The notes under the pieces were generated by a model, which did not search any database, had not been told where the DNA came from, and saw only the letters and a program-made list of their open reading frames with translations. A DNA stretch of 64,000 nt, taken from Coprinus comatus. Taxonomy: Eukaryota; Basidiomycota; Agaricomycetes; Agaricales; Agaricaceae. This document shows positions 32,721 through 44,926 of this stretch, in pieces. The translations under genes were made by a program, and so were the position numbers. The stretch spans positions 248,001 through 312,000 of the forward strand of contig JAWPGT010000027.1 of NCBI GenBank assembly GCA_034638255.1. The letters are read 5' to 3'. Each line of letters starts with the position of its first letter. Within the stretch, counting starts at the first letter, position 1.

Positions 32721-33877
32721 CGCTCTGCTTCACTCAATCTACGCTGGCTATGTTCCTCCTAGGCTCTTAGTTACTACTCTAGAACAAATGAATCACCAGA
32801 TACCTAGGTCATTCAGAACATGTAGTCAACAGCATCTGGAACATGATGCATGTCTCCCTTGTGCGGTTACAATTGCTTTGTTACGTTTTTCTTAGGTTGC
32901 ACACGTTTTGGGCTTTGACCTGCAGGATATCTCTGGAAGCACCTGTCTGAAAGGACTTGGTATCATCCGCCATGTTTTTGTTCTGAGCTTTTCTTCTCTC
33001 CCTCTCCCTTTCTCGCCACAGCGTCTGTCACTGACCTTGCATCTTGGTTGTTCACTCGCAGTATTGCCTTCACCTTTGTTATTCATAGATCCAGCCTATC
33101 CCTATGTCTTGCTTACTACACCTGCAATCAATTTAGCTCAACCAATGATAGGACATCACTGCTTATCACCACACTTCACTTCCTTCTCCTTCACATGTAC
33201 TTGTTCCTGTTCATCCACATGTCGCAGATGACTGTTCATGAAGCCATATATTACGGGTCTGAAGCTACAAGTAGTGAGAGTCAAAATTGGGATTTAATGT
33301 CGAATGTTTGGACCAAGTGTTTTAAACTTCATAGATATCCCTTTGGATATATGGATTCTATGTTTCAGAAGAGTGCTAGAATATGGTTGAAGGGGTTGAA
33401 TAAAGGAGATCTGGAATATGTGAGTTACATCCAAGTGAGAAATTTGCCTTACACATCTTGTCTCATATTCAATTTTTGTTTTGTTGGTTTTCTAGGTTTG
33501 CGAATTATGTATGACTCAACCAGGTTCTGGAATCGGACTTGATCGTAAGAGTATATGGTGTCAGTTGTGTGTTGAAATATATTGCGTTTCTTCACGTACA
33601 CATGCTTTTAGAAAGCGAATGATTATGGAGAAATTGAGGTTGGAGGAAATGGAGCATGATTACCTTGTGAAACTTGTTCCTCCTAGAGGAAGTGGTGTTT
33701 CTGATGGTCATGTTAGTACTGGTGTTCATGAAGATTCCAGACAGGTGTCCAGGACTGAGACTAGAACTGGTGTAGATTGCGACTGCAGTCTACCCTTATT
33801 ACTATGAAGGTGGCGAGTCCAGTTGCGAAACCTCCAACTCTAGTTTTGATGAGGAAGAGACCGAAGAGGAAAGGGAA
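32721..33877 (+). pseudogene. Host-repeat gene fragment interrupted by the Gypsy element
   Basis: 32720-33120 is homologous to 47330-48370: TCTGCTTCACTC..GCTGGCTATGTTC, then CGCCATGTTTT and CTCTCCCTTTCTC-like text, then ATTCATAGATCC. At the place where the related copy has ATGGAT (48338) this copy has ATAGAT, so the shared start is lost. Open stretches downstream (MTVHEAIYYGSEATSSESQNWDLM..FGYMDSMFQKSARIWLKGL and CMTQPGSGIGLDRKSIWCQLC..ICVSSRTHAFRKRM-like text) have no recognised family. An acidic run ..SSFDEEETEEERE ends exactly where the Gypsy LTR begins, and sequence resumes at 43140. Confidence 0.4.
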
Positions 33878-34397
33878 TGTTATGATCTTGCCTATACCTC
33901 TGTTTTGGTATAGACAATGCTACGATGGATCTCTTCAAGATGCTCGTAGGAGGAGAACATCTACTCAGACTGAGACTACTTTCAGGGGACAACCTCCACA
34001 GTACTCAGGCTGTAGATCACAGGTGTTCCTTACTAGTAAGCCATTCGTGCAAGAGTTAGAGCTGACTCCAGTTCTAGGTATCCGGTTGAGGGCAATGAAC
34101 GAGATAGAGTAGAAGCAACTTAGAGTATTAAGCTGAAGCTTAATCTCTGTTGCTGTCCATGTATTTATACAACTACGAGTACAGGTTGTAGGCTATGCTT
34201 GATACATGTGAGACAGGAGAGTGAAACTATCTACAGCTGAAACAGTGAGTGAAACGACAAGTGGAAGTCCGTAGAAAGTACTAGTCCGAGGCTATACGAA
34301 ACAGTAGTCCAAGGCTATGTGAAACGAGTAAGAGAAAGTACACTATCGTCCATCATTAGTTCTAATGATTAGTCATGATAAATATGAAACCGTAACA
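33878..34397 (-). repeat. Gypsy 3' LTR
   Basis: TGTTATGATC...GTAACA. Seven or eight differences from the 5' LTR, nearly all at CpG positions. It is the 3' LTR because the element is read on the minus strand. Confidence 0.92.
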
Positions 34398-34412
34398 TTA
34401 TCCCCTTTCTAG
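34398..34412 (-). other. Gypsy polypurine tract
   Basis: On the minus strand the sequence immediately before the 3' LTR is AGAAAGGGGATAA, the expected plus-strand primer site for reverse transcription. Confidence 0.8.
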
Positions 34413-34534
34413 AGAACTAGTCCATAGTTCATAAATAATAGTTCAAGGTAGTAGTCCAGACGAAAATAAAAAGGAAAGGAAAAGTACTCAAGAAAATATG
34501 TCCACATTTAGACACGTCTGTCATAGCGAGAGGG

Positions 34535-36553
34535 TCAAGTTTGGTAGGCGGGTAGCGGAGTGGGTGGTCTGGCAGGAAGAGGGTGGCGTACTGCTGAAGT
34601 GGGGATTTCCCAAAGAGGAGGAGTATGTGAAATACAGTGTAGGAACTGGGAGGGGTGACGGATTTCATCTACTCGGCGGTTGTCTTGCTCATCTCGATAG
34701 GTGACTCGGTTAGGTGGCAATCTGGGGTTGACCCATGGTCTGGCATCTCCTCGATAGTTTCCATCATTCTCCAAGTTGGCAGGAAAGGGACACTCATTTG
34801 TAAGAGGAGCGAGGGTTCGACGAGCCAGAATTCGATCCGAAGTGGGATGAGTGGTTAACAGATAAGTAGTGGTGAATTCGGGGTTTCGGTTCTCATCGAG
34901 ACGTCGAGGGAGAGGAGTGAGGAGGGAGGAAGTATGTCCGACACGATGAAATTGTAGTCCATGAGCTTTCTGGGTGCCAAAGATCTCGGGAGTGATTTGA
35001 TCTTGAGCTCTTGTAAGTGCGATGGGAGTGGCTGGTTCCAGAGGCTCAGGAGTATTGAGTCGAGAGACAATGACTGGGGATGTGGGTCGATTCTTGCAAG
35101 TCCAGGAATAATGTCCCATGGTGTTGCAGAATCGGCATTGGTAGTCAGGGCATGATGATCCAATGTGTCCGACTAATCCACAGACAATGCAACCATAATT
35201 ATAACACTTCTTTTCTTCGTCAGTGAACTGGTTGTAGACCAGTAAGGGAATATCCTTCTTCATGATATCTTCCTTCAACTTGTAGATCGGGAATCTTCCA
35301 AACCATTGCTCAAAATCCTCAGAACCAATGATCTTATCAGCCAGTTCCTTTAATGACAATGCATAGTGAACTGCTCTTGATGATTCGAATGGTGGGTTGG
35401 AGATATTTCGTAAGATACGGGCCTCTCATCGGTTTGGGGGATGGTAAAGAGCGGGCGTGGTGTATCAATACGGATATCTGGAACCAAGGTTGGCAAATGG
35501 ATGGTCTGGGGCAATTGGGTAGGTATTGGGGATGTTGGTAAGGAGATTGGCGGGAGGAACCTGGCTAGCTGGGAGGCTGGGGTTCTCACGTCCAACATTT
35601 CTAGGAACATTCAATCCCGTTGGGTCATCTGGTCATGGAGGGTTGGTTGTGGGGGTGGAGGTTTCTGAGATCTCCAATGCATGGGCGAGGTACTCGGTAA
35701 CGGTCTCCCTGAGTTGTCGAACGAAGTATAGTTGTGCCAAGTGACCAGGTGCGGAGGTTGGAGCATATCGTTCTGCTCATGCCGTCAACACAATGTGGGT
35801 GAGGACATTCCAGAGTTCATAGAGTTTCTCGAAATATGGAAGGGAGAGAAACTTGGCATTGGATCCAGCTGGTAACTCTCATGGTGCCTCTCCATCCTCG
35901 TGGTAGGAGAGCATGTTTGGATGTCCAACTCCCCTTCTCCAGTTATAGTGATTTCCCCATTCCGATGTACTCAAATTATGAACAGAGGGGGTGGCAGGTG
36001 TGCTTCTCAGGTGAATTTCCGTCGCAAATACTGGTTCAGGCGAGTTACCATCTGACCTAGAGGGTGCAGTGGTCGGTCATTCAATGAGGGGAGAGACTGC
36101 GTCTGGGGTTGTGATGCGGGGTATGGGGTGAGCAATGGGTGTCTCTGTTTGATCCATGGTAGGTGGAATGGCATTGAACCTTGCCAGGACAATGGCTGCG
36201 GCGAGTTGGGGTTCTTCAATCAGAGTTGTTCCAGGTGGGTAAGTACCACGAGCAATAAGAGTGTCAATGTGCAGGCGATTGAGAATGTGAGGAGGAATAT
36301 CCTCAATAGTAGTATCAAGAAGAACTTGAACTTCTGGATCGTCCAGTCGAAGTTGGTTAGGATCAAAAGCTGGATTAAAAGCAAGAGGAGTATTGATAGC
36401 TCCTGTTGTAGATGCAGTTCGAGGGGGTGTGGTTGCTAGTGACAGAAAGGTGTCATTGGTGGTTGAGCTTAGGCTCGGTGTAGAAGATGAGTGAGAGGAG
36501 GGTGAATATTCAAGAGGAGAGGGGCCTGAGGTGGAGTCTTGTTGTTGGGTCAT
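34535..36553 (-). pseudogene. Extra Gypsy ORF downstream of the chromodomain, with zinc knuckles
   Basis: It starts MTQQQDSTSGPSPL at 36553 with a long Pro/Ser/Thr-rich region and ends with CIVCGLVGHIGSSC and CRFCNTMGHYSWTC, two CCHC-like knuckles, then a Pro-rich tail. In-frame TGA codons lie at 36077-36079, 35879-35881, 35777-35779 and 35633-35635, and the frame shifts by one base near 35350. A third ORF at this position is seen in some basidiomycete Gypsy elements. Its gag-like zinc knuckles suggest RNA binding. It cannot be the main gag, which lies at the 5' end with its own knuckle. Confidence 0.65.
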
Positions 36554-39500
36554 TTATATCTGCGAGGGGGGGTAGAGAGTGTCTTCTTTGGAGGAGCCCT
36601 TTTAAGTGAAAGGTGATGGTTCTTCTGGTATTCTCCAAACAGTTCTTTTGCTGAATCTGAAACATTCTCTTCTGGTTCCCAAGTATTCTCTGAGTTAGGA
36701 AATCCCTTCCATTTGATCAAATACTTCATCTTGTTTCTACTCCTTTTGTGATTGATGATTGCTTCGACTTCCCAGTGTTCTTCTCCATCTATCAAATCAG
36801 GGATGGTTTCAGAGGAAGGCTTGTTTGGGTTGATCTCATTTTGAACTGCAGGTTTCAACAGAGCCACATGAAACGTATTGTAGATCTTCCATGAAGTTGG
36901 TAGAAGCAGTTGATAAGTCAGAGGTCCTTTGCGTTTTAGGATCTTGAATGGACCTTGACATTTTCGGCTTGATCTTCGATGATTGGTATTGGATGGGAAG
37001 GTTCTTCGCATTTAGATAAACTTCATCCCCTTCATTATAGGTTGGATAATGAGGGCGTCTGACACGAGAAGCTATCACTTTAGCTGCAGATTGATAGGCT
37101 AGCAATGCTTCATGTCTGAAACAATCAAGTTTTCGAACATGATCATCGACTGATGGTGCACCAGATTCTTCCATGACATTGGGGAAGGATGGTGGATTTG
37201 TTCCAGTCATAATTTCTAGTGGTGATCGTTTGTTGGCAGCATGGGGACGGGAGTTGTAACTGAATTCGAGAAGTGGAAGTGCATCGACCCAGTCATTTGG
37301 TTGGTTGTTGCAGTAGATCGAGAGATATGTTTCAATCTCTTGATTAGCTTGTTCTGTTGCACCATCTGTTTGGGGATGGTATGCCGTAGAAGGTTTCCAG
37401 TTGATCCGGAGCATCTCAAAGAATCATTGGGCAGCTTTAGAGGCAAAATGAGGATCATGATCTGAGACAATAGTGTTGGGAGTACCAAACTGTTTGTAGA
37501 CGTTGTCGATCAGGAGTTTCGAAATATCAGCAAAGGTGCAGGTTTTTGACATTGGACAGAGTATTATCCCCTTCGATAATCCGCGATCTATCACAGATAA
37601 TATAGAATCAAATTTTCCGCAAGGAGGGAGATCAGTGATTAAGTCCATAGCAATATCGCCAAAAACGCACATAGATTCGGATGGAGGAAGTGGTTGGAAT
37701 GGAGGTTTTGCAGGATTCCAATCAATCTTGAATTGTTGGCATTGTGGACAGGCTTTGACATAGTTGGTAATGAAATCGCGCATTCCAGGCCATTTCACTA
37801 TTAACTGAATTCATCTTAATGTTTCATCTATTCCAGGGTGTCCTGCGGAATGATGATCATGATGCTGTGCTAGAAGCCGTTGTTTCTCCTTCAGAGTGGG
37901 TTCTTGAGCAATTAAGGCAGGTTCAGTTGAAGTGGTGTTTAAGAATAGCTTGTTTGGTAAAACCACAATGTCCACATTTTCTTCGGCAGAGTCAAAGTTA
38001 TGATCTGGTCATCTAGAGAGTGCATCTGCAGCAGGAATTTCTTTTCCTGGTTTGTGTTTTATCACAAAGTTGTATTTCTGCAGTTCAGCCCATGTGCGAG
38101 CTTGACGACATGACAGCTTCTGCGAATCTTGCCAAAAACGGAGATTGTTGTGATCACTGTGCACAGTTACTATATGTGGTGATCCCAGCAGGTAGTGGCG
38201 CCAGTCATCAAAAGCTTGTTTGATCGCAAGGAGTTCTTTGTCCGGAGTAGGATAGTTGCATTCTGCAGGTCCAAGGGATTTAGAACGGAATGCACAAGGA
38301 TGAGTAACTCCGTTTTCATCAGTTTGACATAGAACACCGCCTGTTGCAAAGTCAGAAGCATCTGTTTCGACATGGAATGGTTTGTGAGGATCGGGAGTGA
38401 GAAGGATAGATCCGTTCGCAAATATGTCCTTAACAGTGTTAAAAGCTTCTTCTGCTTCTGGGGTCCATTTAAATGCTACCAATTTGCGTAGAAGGTCATT
38501 TAGAGGACGGGTGATATTGGCGTAGTTCCTGATGAATTTTTGGTAGAAGTTTGCAAATCCTAAGAACTTTCTAACTTCGCGTTGTGATGTTGGTGTGGGC
38601 CATTCTGCAATTCCAGCAAGTTTGTCTTCTGACATGGTAATACTGTTCTGGCTTATTGTCATTCCTAGGAATTCTATGGAGGTTTTCTCGAATTCGCATT
38701 TCTTGGTCTTGAGATAAAGATGTTTTCTTGGACTCTTTTTAGAACTTCAAGAGTCATCTTGTTAAGATCTTGCTTGTTATCAGAGAAAATGAGAATGTCA
38801 TCCATATAGACAATAACTGCTGTACAACCAGGTTTATCAATGAGGTCTCGGAAGATATGATCCATCATTGCCTGGAACGTTGCAGGTGTTGGAATATGAC
38901 GAAGATGTAAAGTACTGAGGTGAACACCTTAGCTTAGCGTAGGATGCCACAAGTGTTGTATTCGAGTGTAAGCGGACAAGGACTACAGGACTTGTACGCG
39001 ACATATATATACAACAAGTAATTCACATGTGATAACAGAAATAGACAACATGAGAAATAGAACACATGTGATGATAAAAGATTGACAGATGGGAACTACA
39101 TGAGGAGGACAGGTGACAAACAGTAGCACATGGATATCATAAAGAAGTGATAACGGGAATCAGATCTGTGAGTTTACCCCAATAATAATTCGCTGACAGC
39201 AGGAGAGTTTGTCATTCCAAAGAACATAACAGTAGGTTCAAAAAGACCGAATGGAGTTTTGAATGCTCCTTTCCATTGGTCTCCATCAAAGATGCGAATG
39301 TTGTTATATCCAAGACGAACATCCATTTTGGTGAAGTATTTAGCTCCACGGAGGCAGTCCATAATTGAGCTGACATTGGGAATGGGATAGGCGTTTTTCA
39401 CAGTGTGGGAATTGAGATAGCAATAATCTTGACATGGTCTAAGAGACTTTCCATCTTTCTTATTGACGAAAAAGAATGGTGATGCCATAGGAGATTTAGA

Positions 39501-40547
39501 TGGTCGGATATATCCTTTGGCTAGGTTCTCGTCGAGAAAGGTCTTTAATTCATCCATTTCAGCTGGTGCAAGGCGGTATGGTTTGTAAGACTTTGGAGTG
39601 AAGGTTTCTTTTAGATCAATGCGATGATCACAAGGTCATGATGGAGGGAATCATTCTGAAGCCTTCTTGTCAAAGACAGGAAGATATTTCCATAATGTTC
39701 TAGGAACTATTTCCTTTGGATCAGAAGATGTGGCTTTTGCATGCTTTTGAGATATAAGTTGTGATGCAGAAGTTTTGGCATTGATTTGTATGAGGCGGCC
39801 AGCCAATCCAGTGTCAAGGGTGTCAGGGAGCGATTGTGCAGTAATGCGGAGGTTTTTAGGAACATCAATTGGGTCTTCACTATAGCAGGTGACTTCATTG
39901 ATTGTGATGGAATTTTCTAGTTGGGAGCAAGAGATGGTTCTAGAAGATGGTGAACGCCATCGGAATGTTTTGGCAGTCCAATCAATGTCGGGATTGTACT
40001 GTTCCAAGAAGGAAAACCCTAGAATGGCGGGGTGTTTTCCAATTCCAATAACATAGGCATCTGTCTTGATGTTTCGACCATCAATGATACATTCCACAAC
40101 TACTTTCTCAGTGATTGTTCCACTGATGTTTTCTATTCCATCAACATTTGTGACGGCAATTGGGGGTTCCACAGGAATTTGTTGGAGGTTAAGGGAGCAT
40201 GCGGTTTTCTCGGAAATGAAGTTTCCTTGAGCTCCTGAATCAATCAGGGCGTTGAGGGTGGCGATCTGGTGGGAGTGGTGATTTTGAAGATAGATGGGTA
40301 GATAAATAGATTTTTTGTTGCGGGACAGGATGAGAGGAATAACGGAAATGTTCACTGGAGGTGAATTGTCTGGTTCAGGAGAATAAATAGGGTCCGGTAT
40401 GTCCATTGTCTTTGAGGTAGAGGAGTGAGTAGTACTAATGTCTGATTCATTGTCTGTAAAGGAGAGATTGTCTGAGTCTTGAGAGTCTTCATGAATCACC
40501 GAAAGGATAGCGGAGGCTGGATGGGTTTGACTTGTCGCCTTAAGCAA
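36550..40547 (-). pseudogene. Gypsy pol polyprotein (PR-RT-RH-IN-chromodomain)
   Basis: Protease: NALIDSGAQGNFIS (about 40230). [44 protein letters not shown], and YMDDILIFSDN (about 38815). RNase H: HVETDASDFATGGVLCQ with ALSR end. Integrase: HHDHHSAGHPG..CPQCQQFK zinc finger, DLITDLPP, VSDHDPHFASK and GATEQANQEIE (D, D, E). Chromodomain: WEVEAIINHKR..KYLIKWKGFPNSENTWEPEEN (about 36770-36660). TGA stops lie at 39651, 39636, 38009, 37811 and 37424; frameshifts near 38725 and 36960; RT is split by the nested LTR. The chromodomain suggests targeting to heterochromatin, as known for chromoviruses. Confidence 0.9.
38887..39198. mobile_element. Nested solo LTR in the Gypsy RT, target duplication GCAGG
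   Basis: 312 bp, TGTTGGAATATGACG ... CGCTGACA, flanked by GCAGG at 38882-38886 and 39199-39203. Removing it rejoins NSPA to the following TFQAMMDHIF of the RT, so it is a clean later insertion followed by LTR-LTR recombination. An inverted copy of the same family is at 51677-51990. No complete member lies in the window. Confidence 0.92.
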
Positions 40548-40556
40548 AACCCGGCC

Positions 40557-42240
40557 TAAAAATTCAAATCTTCTTCATCTTCAATCAGTGTTGATGCCAC
40601 TTTCATGAAGCTTCGGAATTTGTCAATTCCATTGTTTTTCTTCTTCTTTTTGAAAGGTCGGTTTGATGAGGATGATTTCTTGTTGCGGGGTTTGGAGGAG
40701 GAGGGTTGACGTTTGGGGCATTCTTGGAAGAAATGTCCAGCATTTCCACAGGAGAAGCAGATGCCTCGGCTATGACATTCCTTTTGTCATTCCGTAAGGA
40801 CCATTCCAAGAATTAATTCAGCTTCATTTTCTTCGTCAGATTCTTCTGAATTGGAAGAGTCAAAATCTGGGATTCCGACTTCTTTGTATTCATCGTCATC
40901 ATATCGTCCAGCAGCATCAATCTCCATTGGTTCTCCTTGGGGTAATTTGGAGATGTTGAAGTTGTGTCTCTGATAGCTTTTTGGAGGATGAGGTTTGTGG
41001 TTGATCTGATGGATAGCTTGATCAAGTTGGGTGGCAATGGTAGTCCATTCATCGAATGTAGTTGGTTGAGGGTAGCGAAGAGCAATGGCTTCTCGGATTT
41101 TAGGAGGGAGGGTAGAATGGAATGAATCGACTTTGTAGGCGTCGTTGTCAATTCCAGCTAAGTCAAGAAGTTGTTTGATGTTATTAACATGATCTTCCAT
41201 ATTTTGCCAAGGAAGCATGCGATAAGTTTTGAGCTTGTTGCGAGCATCGGCAGCTTCAGCATGGGGTTGGAAAGCTCAGTCAAGACTTGTGATGAAATCA
41301 CGCCATGTTCCATATCTGTATGTTCCAGCTTCATCTTTATGAGAACTCAAGTATTGCCTTCAGAAATGACCACAACTCCCATGAGTTAATAATTGGAGAA
41401 CAACTGGTATGGCTTGTTCTGTTTGAATAGCACCGTTTCGAAAGTATTTGGGTTTCGATTGTAGGGCAAGGATGATGCTATCTTTCCAATTCTCATAATG
41501 GATGGGTTTTCCATCAAACTTTTCGATAGGGATATCGAACTTTCCATTGTAGTTTTCTTCATTAGGTTGATCGGTCATTCTGGAGGGAGGACGAGCTGGG
41601 TTTCTGGGTGTAGGTGATTGTGCACGAGAGTGGGTTTGTGAATTTGAGTGGATAGAAGTGTTGTCAGGTGATGAGGGATTGGGATTGGGAGGATGAGTTC
41701 GGATAGGTGATGATGTAGGGAATAGATCTAGAGCAATGATCTTGTCACGGACTGCGTTTCTAAGGTTTGCAAGTTCATTGCTGTAGAATAGGGTTTTGGT
41801 TTTGTCGACTTCGATATCAGTTGTGAGATTGGGGTTTTTGATGGTGGGTTGATAGAGTCCGTCAACTACCAAGTATAGGTCATAGGTGTTGACTCGGATA
41901 AGAAGTGAGGTGGATTTATAGGGTAGTAGGAAACAGAAGATATAGTGGATGTCGGCAGCGATTTGAGAACTTCCTGCTTCATTGAGTTCTTGGAATCGTT
42001 TCCAGGTATCAACAAGACAACTTTGTTGGTTGTTTGAAAGTTTGATTCCGGGTGGAAGGTACCTCCTGATTGAAGGAGTTCCAAAGGTTGTGCTGACCTC
42101 TGGGATTCGTACGGCGGAGTCAAAGAGATCAACTAGTTCTTGTTTGTTTGCATCTCTGGATATGGGTGGTTGTCTGGAAGACGAGGGAGTGGAAGAGGAA
42201 ATTTGGTGGGAGGCAATTGTGGAAACTTGGGGTGCTGCTT
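40557..42240 (-). pseudogene. Gypsy gag with CCHC knuckle
   Basis: An open region from about 42240 runs through YDLYLVVDGLYQPTI and FDIPIEKFDGKPIHYENWKDSI, then NMEDHVNNIKQLLDLAGI, to the zinc knuckle CFSCGNAGHFFQEC (about 40760) and a basic tail that ends at a normal TAG near 40556. TGA interrupts it at 41360-41362, 41276-41278 and 40787-40789, each time where an Arg fits. Pol follows in another frame. Confidence 0.82.
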
Positions 42241-42614
42241 GCTAAAGGCAGCCCTTCTTCTTTAAGAGGGTATGTTCTCAGCCACTACTTGCTTAAGGTA
42301 GACCTGCTCGACGGCAAGGTATGTTATCAGCCACTACTTGCTTAAGGTAGTCCTGCTCGATGGCGAGGTATGTTATCAGCCCAGATCTTGATCCTATGCG
42401 TGAGGGTTTGTGCTAATTTTCCAAGTAATGATGGTTGTGGGTTAGGCAGTTGTCAAAGGAATAAAAGCAAGGGGTTGCAGAGACTCTGGTTAGGAGTTCG
42501 CACGGAGTTGGGTTGGGGAGGGTGATGAGTGCAGAGACCTGGGTTAGAGGTTTGCGGAGGAAGACGATGACAGATATCCGGGTTAGGGATTCGTCGAGTT
42601 GTAGCTTAATACAA

Positions 42615-43134
42615 TGTTATGATCTTGCCTATACCTCCGTTTTGGTATAGACAATGCTACGATGGATCTCTTCAAGATGCTCGTAGGAGGAGAACGTCTA
42701 CTCAGACTGAGACTACTTTCAGGGGACAACCTCCACAGTACTCAGGCTGTAGATCACAGGTGTTCCTTACTAGTAAGCTGTTCGTGCAAGAGTTAGAGCT
42801 GACTCCGGTTCTAGGTATCCGGTTGAGGGCAATGAACGAGATAGAGTAGAAGCAACTTAGAGTATTAAGCTGAAGCTTAATCTCTGTTGCTGTCCATGTA
42901 TTTATACAACTACGAGTACAGGTTGTAGGCTATGCTTGATACATGTGAGACAGGAGAGTGAAACTATCTACAGCTGAAACAGTGAGTGAAACGACAAGTG
43001 GAAGTCTGTAGAAAGTACTAGTCCAAGGCTATACGAAACAGTAGTCCAAGGCTATGTGAAATGAGTAAGAGAAAGTACACTATCGTCCATCATTAGTTCT
43101 AATGATTAGTTGTGATAAATATGAAACCGTAACA
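42615..43134 (-). repeat. Gypsy 5' LTR
   Basis: 520 bp, paired with 33878-34397. I could not find a standard primer-binding site next to it; the minus-strand sequence just downstream begins TTGTATTAAGC. Confidence 0.92.
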
Positions 43135-43630
43135 GGGAAAGGTACTGATAGAAAGGAATATCGGATTGGGAATAGTCATGGAAGATGAAAAAAAGAGACA
43201 CCTTATCAGGTTCGTTGACTTCACACCGGCATTTCTCTCCTCCAGATCTGATCCTCATTTTGGTTTTCATTCTGGTTCACAAGTCGAATCCGAATCTGAG
43301 ATGGAAGCTGAGTCGAAGGAAGGTGAATTAGAACATGAGACGACAATGATGGATGGTGAACCTGGCTCTGATAAAGAAAATCAAAAGATTGGGTTGCATT
43401 GTATAGGTCAGAAGTGACCTGCTTTATATATGCTGGTGATGCATCAACGTCAAACATCAGGAATGAAGATTTCGTCTGTTCTATTTTAGTCCACTATCTA
43501 GGGCGTTGACACAACTCACTTCCCGACACTTTAGTCCTCTGCTTCACCTGATCCGCGCTGGCTGTCTTTTTCTGATGCAGGTTTGGCCTTCCTCTGGAAT
43601 CCATACGTCTCTTGGCTACTACTCGGAGTA
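43135..43630 (+). pseudogene. Right part of the Gypsy-interrupted host sequence
   Basis: After the target duplication, an open frame at 43166-43417 reads MGIVMEDEKKRHL with an acidic C-terminus (SESEMEAESKEGELEHE). From about 43480 (CTATTTTAGTCCACTATC ... CTCTGCTTCACCTGATC) the sequence matches the repeated 3' unit also seen near 25540 and 48720. No recognised function. Confidence 0.4.
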
Positions 43631-44919
43631 ACCAAAAGTGATGTCACATCACAGATTTTCCCACGTACAATCATTGATGTGATGCCCTCCCACAACTTCG
43701 GGAGATAGACAACGAAGTTAAATACATATGGAGTATATTCTACTACAAGAGTACCTATAGAATATAATATTAAAATTGTGTATGACCACCCCGTGCAGCC
43801 AAAACAGCCTTGACACAGTCTGGCATTGTTCCAATGAAATGGTCAACCTGATCAATTGGTAGCGAGTCCCATGCAGCATGGACTACCAACTTTAGCTCAT
43901 CCACAGTATTTGGTTGGTGTTGAAGATGATGTAGGGAAGTTTTAAGGATATGCCAGATGGGCTCAATGGGATTTAAATTGGGAGATGATGGAGGATGTGA
44001 TGCAAGAGGGATATTTTTATCTGCAAACCACTTCTTCAACATTTTGCTGATGTGGCTTGGCGTGCTATCCTGTTGAAATTTGACACGGCCTCAGAGTTCA
44101 TTCATCTGTTTGTAGAAATCAAAAAGATATGGCTCGAGGACTTGTTCTTGGTACCGTTTAGATGTCATTCCTCCACCATGTCCTCCTGGATAGTCCAACA
44201 CAACCAAAGGCCCCTTCCGACCCTCTATAATACACCCCCACACCATAACTCATATGCTTGATTGCTTGAATGTTGGGACAAGACATTCTTCAATAAAGGC
44301 TTCATCAGGGTGACAGGTTACAAAGATACAGCCCTGATGATCATTGAGACAAATATAGCATTCATCAGAATAGATGACACATTGAAAATCAGCCATCGTT
44401 GATGTGCTGTTGATCCGCACCCAGTTCAGTTGAGCTCATTTGTGCTTGTTTGTAAGGAAAGGTACCCTCAGAGCCACCCTCCGGTGGTAGTTCCCCTCGG
44501 CAAGAACCCACTGCACTGTGCTGACTGAAACTTGTAGTCCAATTTCATTTGTGATTTGTTGAAAGGGTGTGTGGCATTCTTTTCATGCTGTATGGGCAAG
44601 TTGACGCTTGTCATAGCTATTCAGCTTCTCAGGCCTGCCTATGCAAGCTTCATCAGCAGCTGAACCTGTTGCTTCATAGTGCTTGATGATGCGCTGTGCA
44701 GTGCGGGGGTGGACATTCTCCTTTCAGCCTGCTTCAGCTGCATTTCCTGTTGCATGGTAATATCCAATGATTTGGTTTCTTGTAGGAATGTCAACCTCTC
44801 TCTGAGAGGTCTTTGGCATGGTAGTTAGAAAGGGTAAAATATAGGTATATTTTTGCCAGTAACACAATATGACATTCAACATGCGACATGATCATTATGT
44901 AAGCGACATCACTTTTGGT
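43631..44919 (-). mobile_element. Tc1/mariner-like element relic
   Basis: 15-bp inverted ends ACCAAAAGTGATGTC at 43631 and 44919. The minus strand from about 44820 encodes a transposase in one frame: MPKTSQREVDIPTRNQIIGYY, a helix-turn-helix region, YSDECYI, KFQQDSTPSH and SPNLNPIEPIWHILK (D, D34E-type motif), ending ARGGHTQF at 43770. Five in-frame stops, all TGA, break it; no TAA or TAG occurs. TA lies just outside the left end but not the right, where the palindromic element follows after 7 bp. Non-functional. Confidence 0.85.
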
Positions 44920-44926
44920 GCCTATG

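Larger units (their letters stand above)
33878..43134 (-). mobile_element. Full-length Gypsy (Ty3) chromovirus with 5-bp target duplication GGGAA
   Basis: 520-bp LTRs lie at 33878-34397 and 42615-43134, flanked by GGGAA at 33873-33877 and 43135-43139. Coding is on the minus strand in the order gag, protease, reverse transcriptase, RNase H, integrase, chromodomain and then a further ORF. A solo LTR of another family (38887-39198) interrupts the RT. Without it the element is about 8.94 kb. Coding is broken by at least twelve in-frame TGA codons and a few one-base frameshifts, so it is not autonomous. A tandem repeat of about 60 bp lies in its leader (about 42240-42385). Confidence 0.93.
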
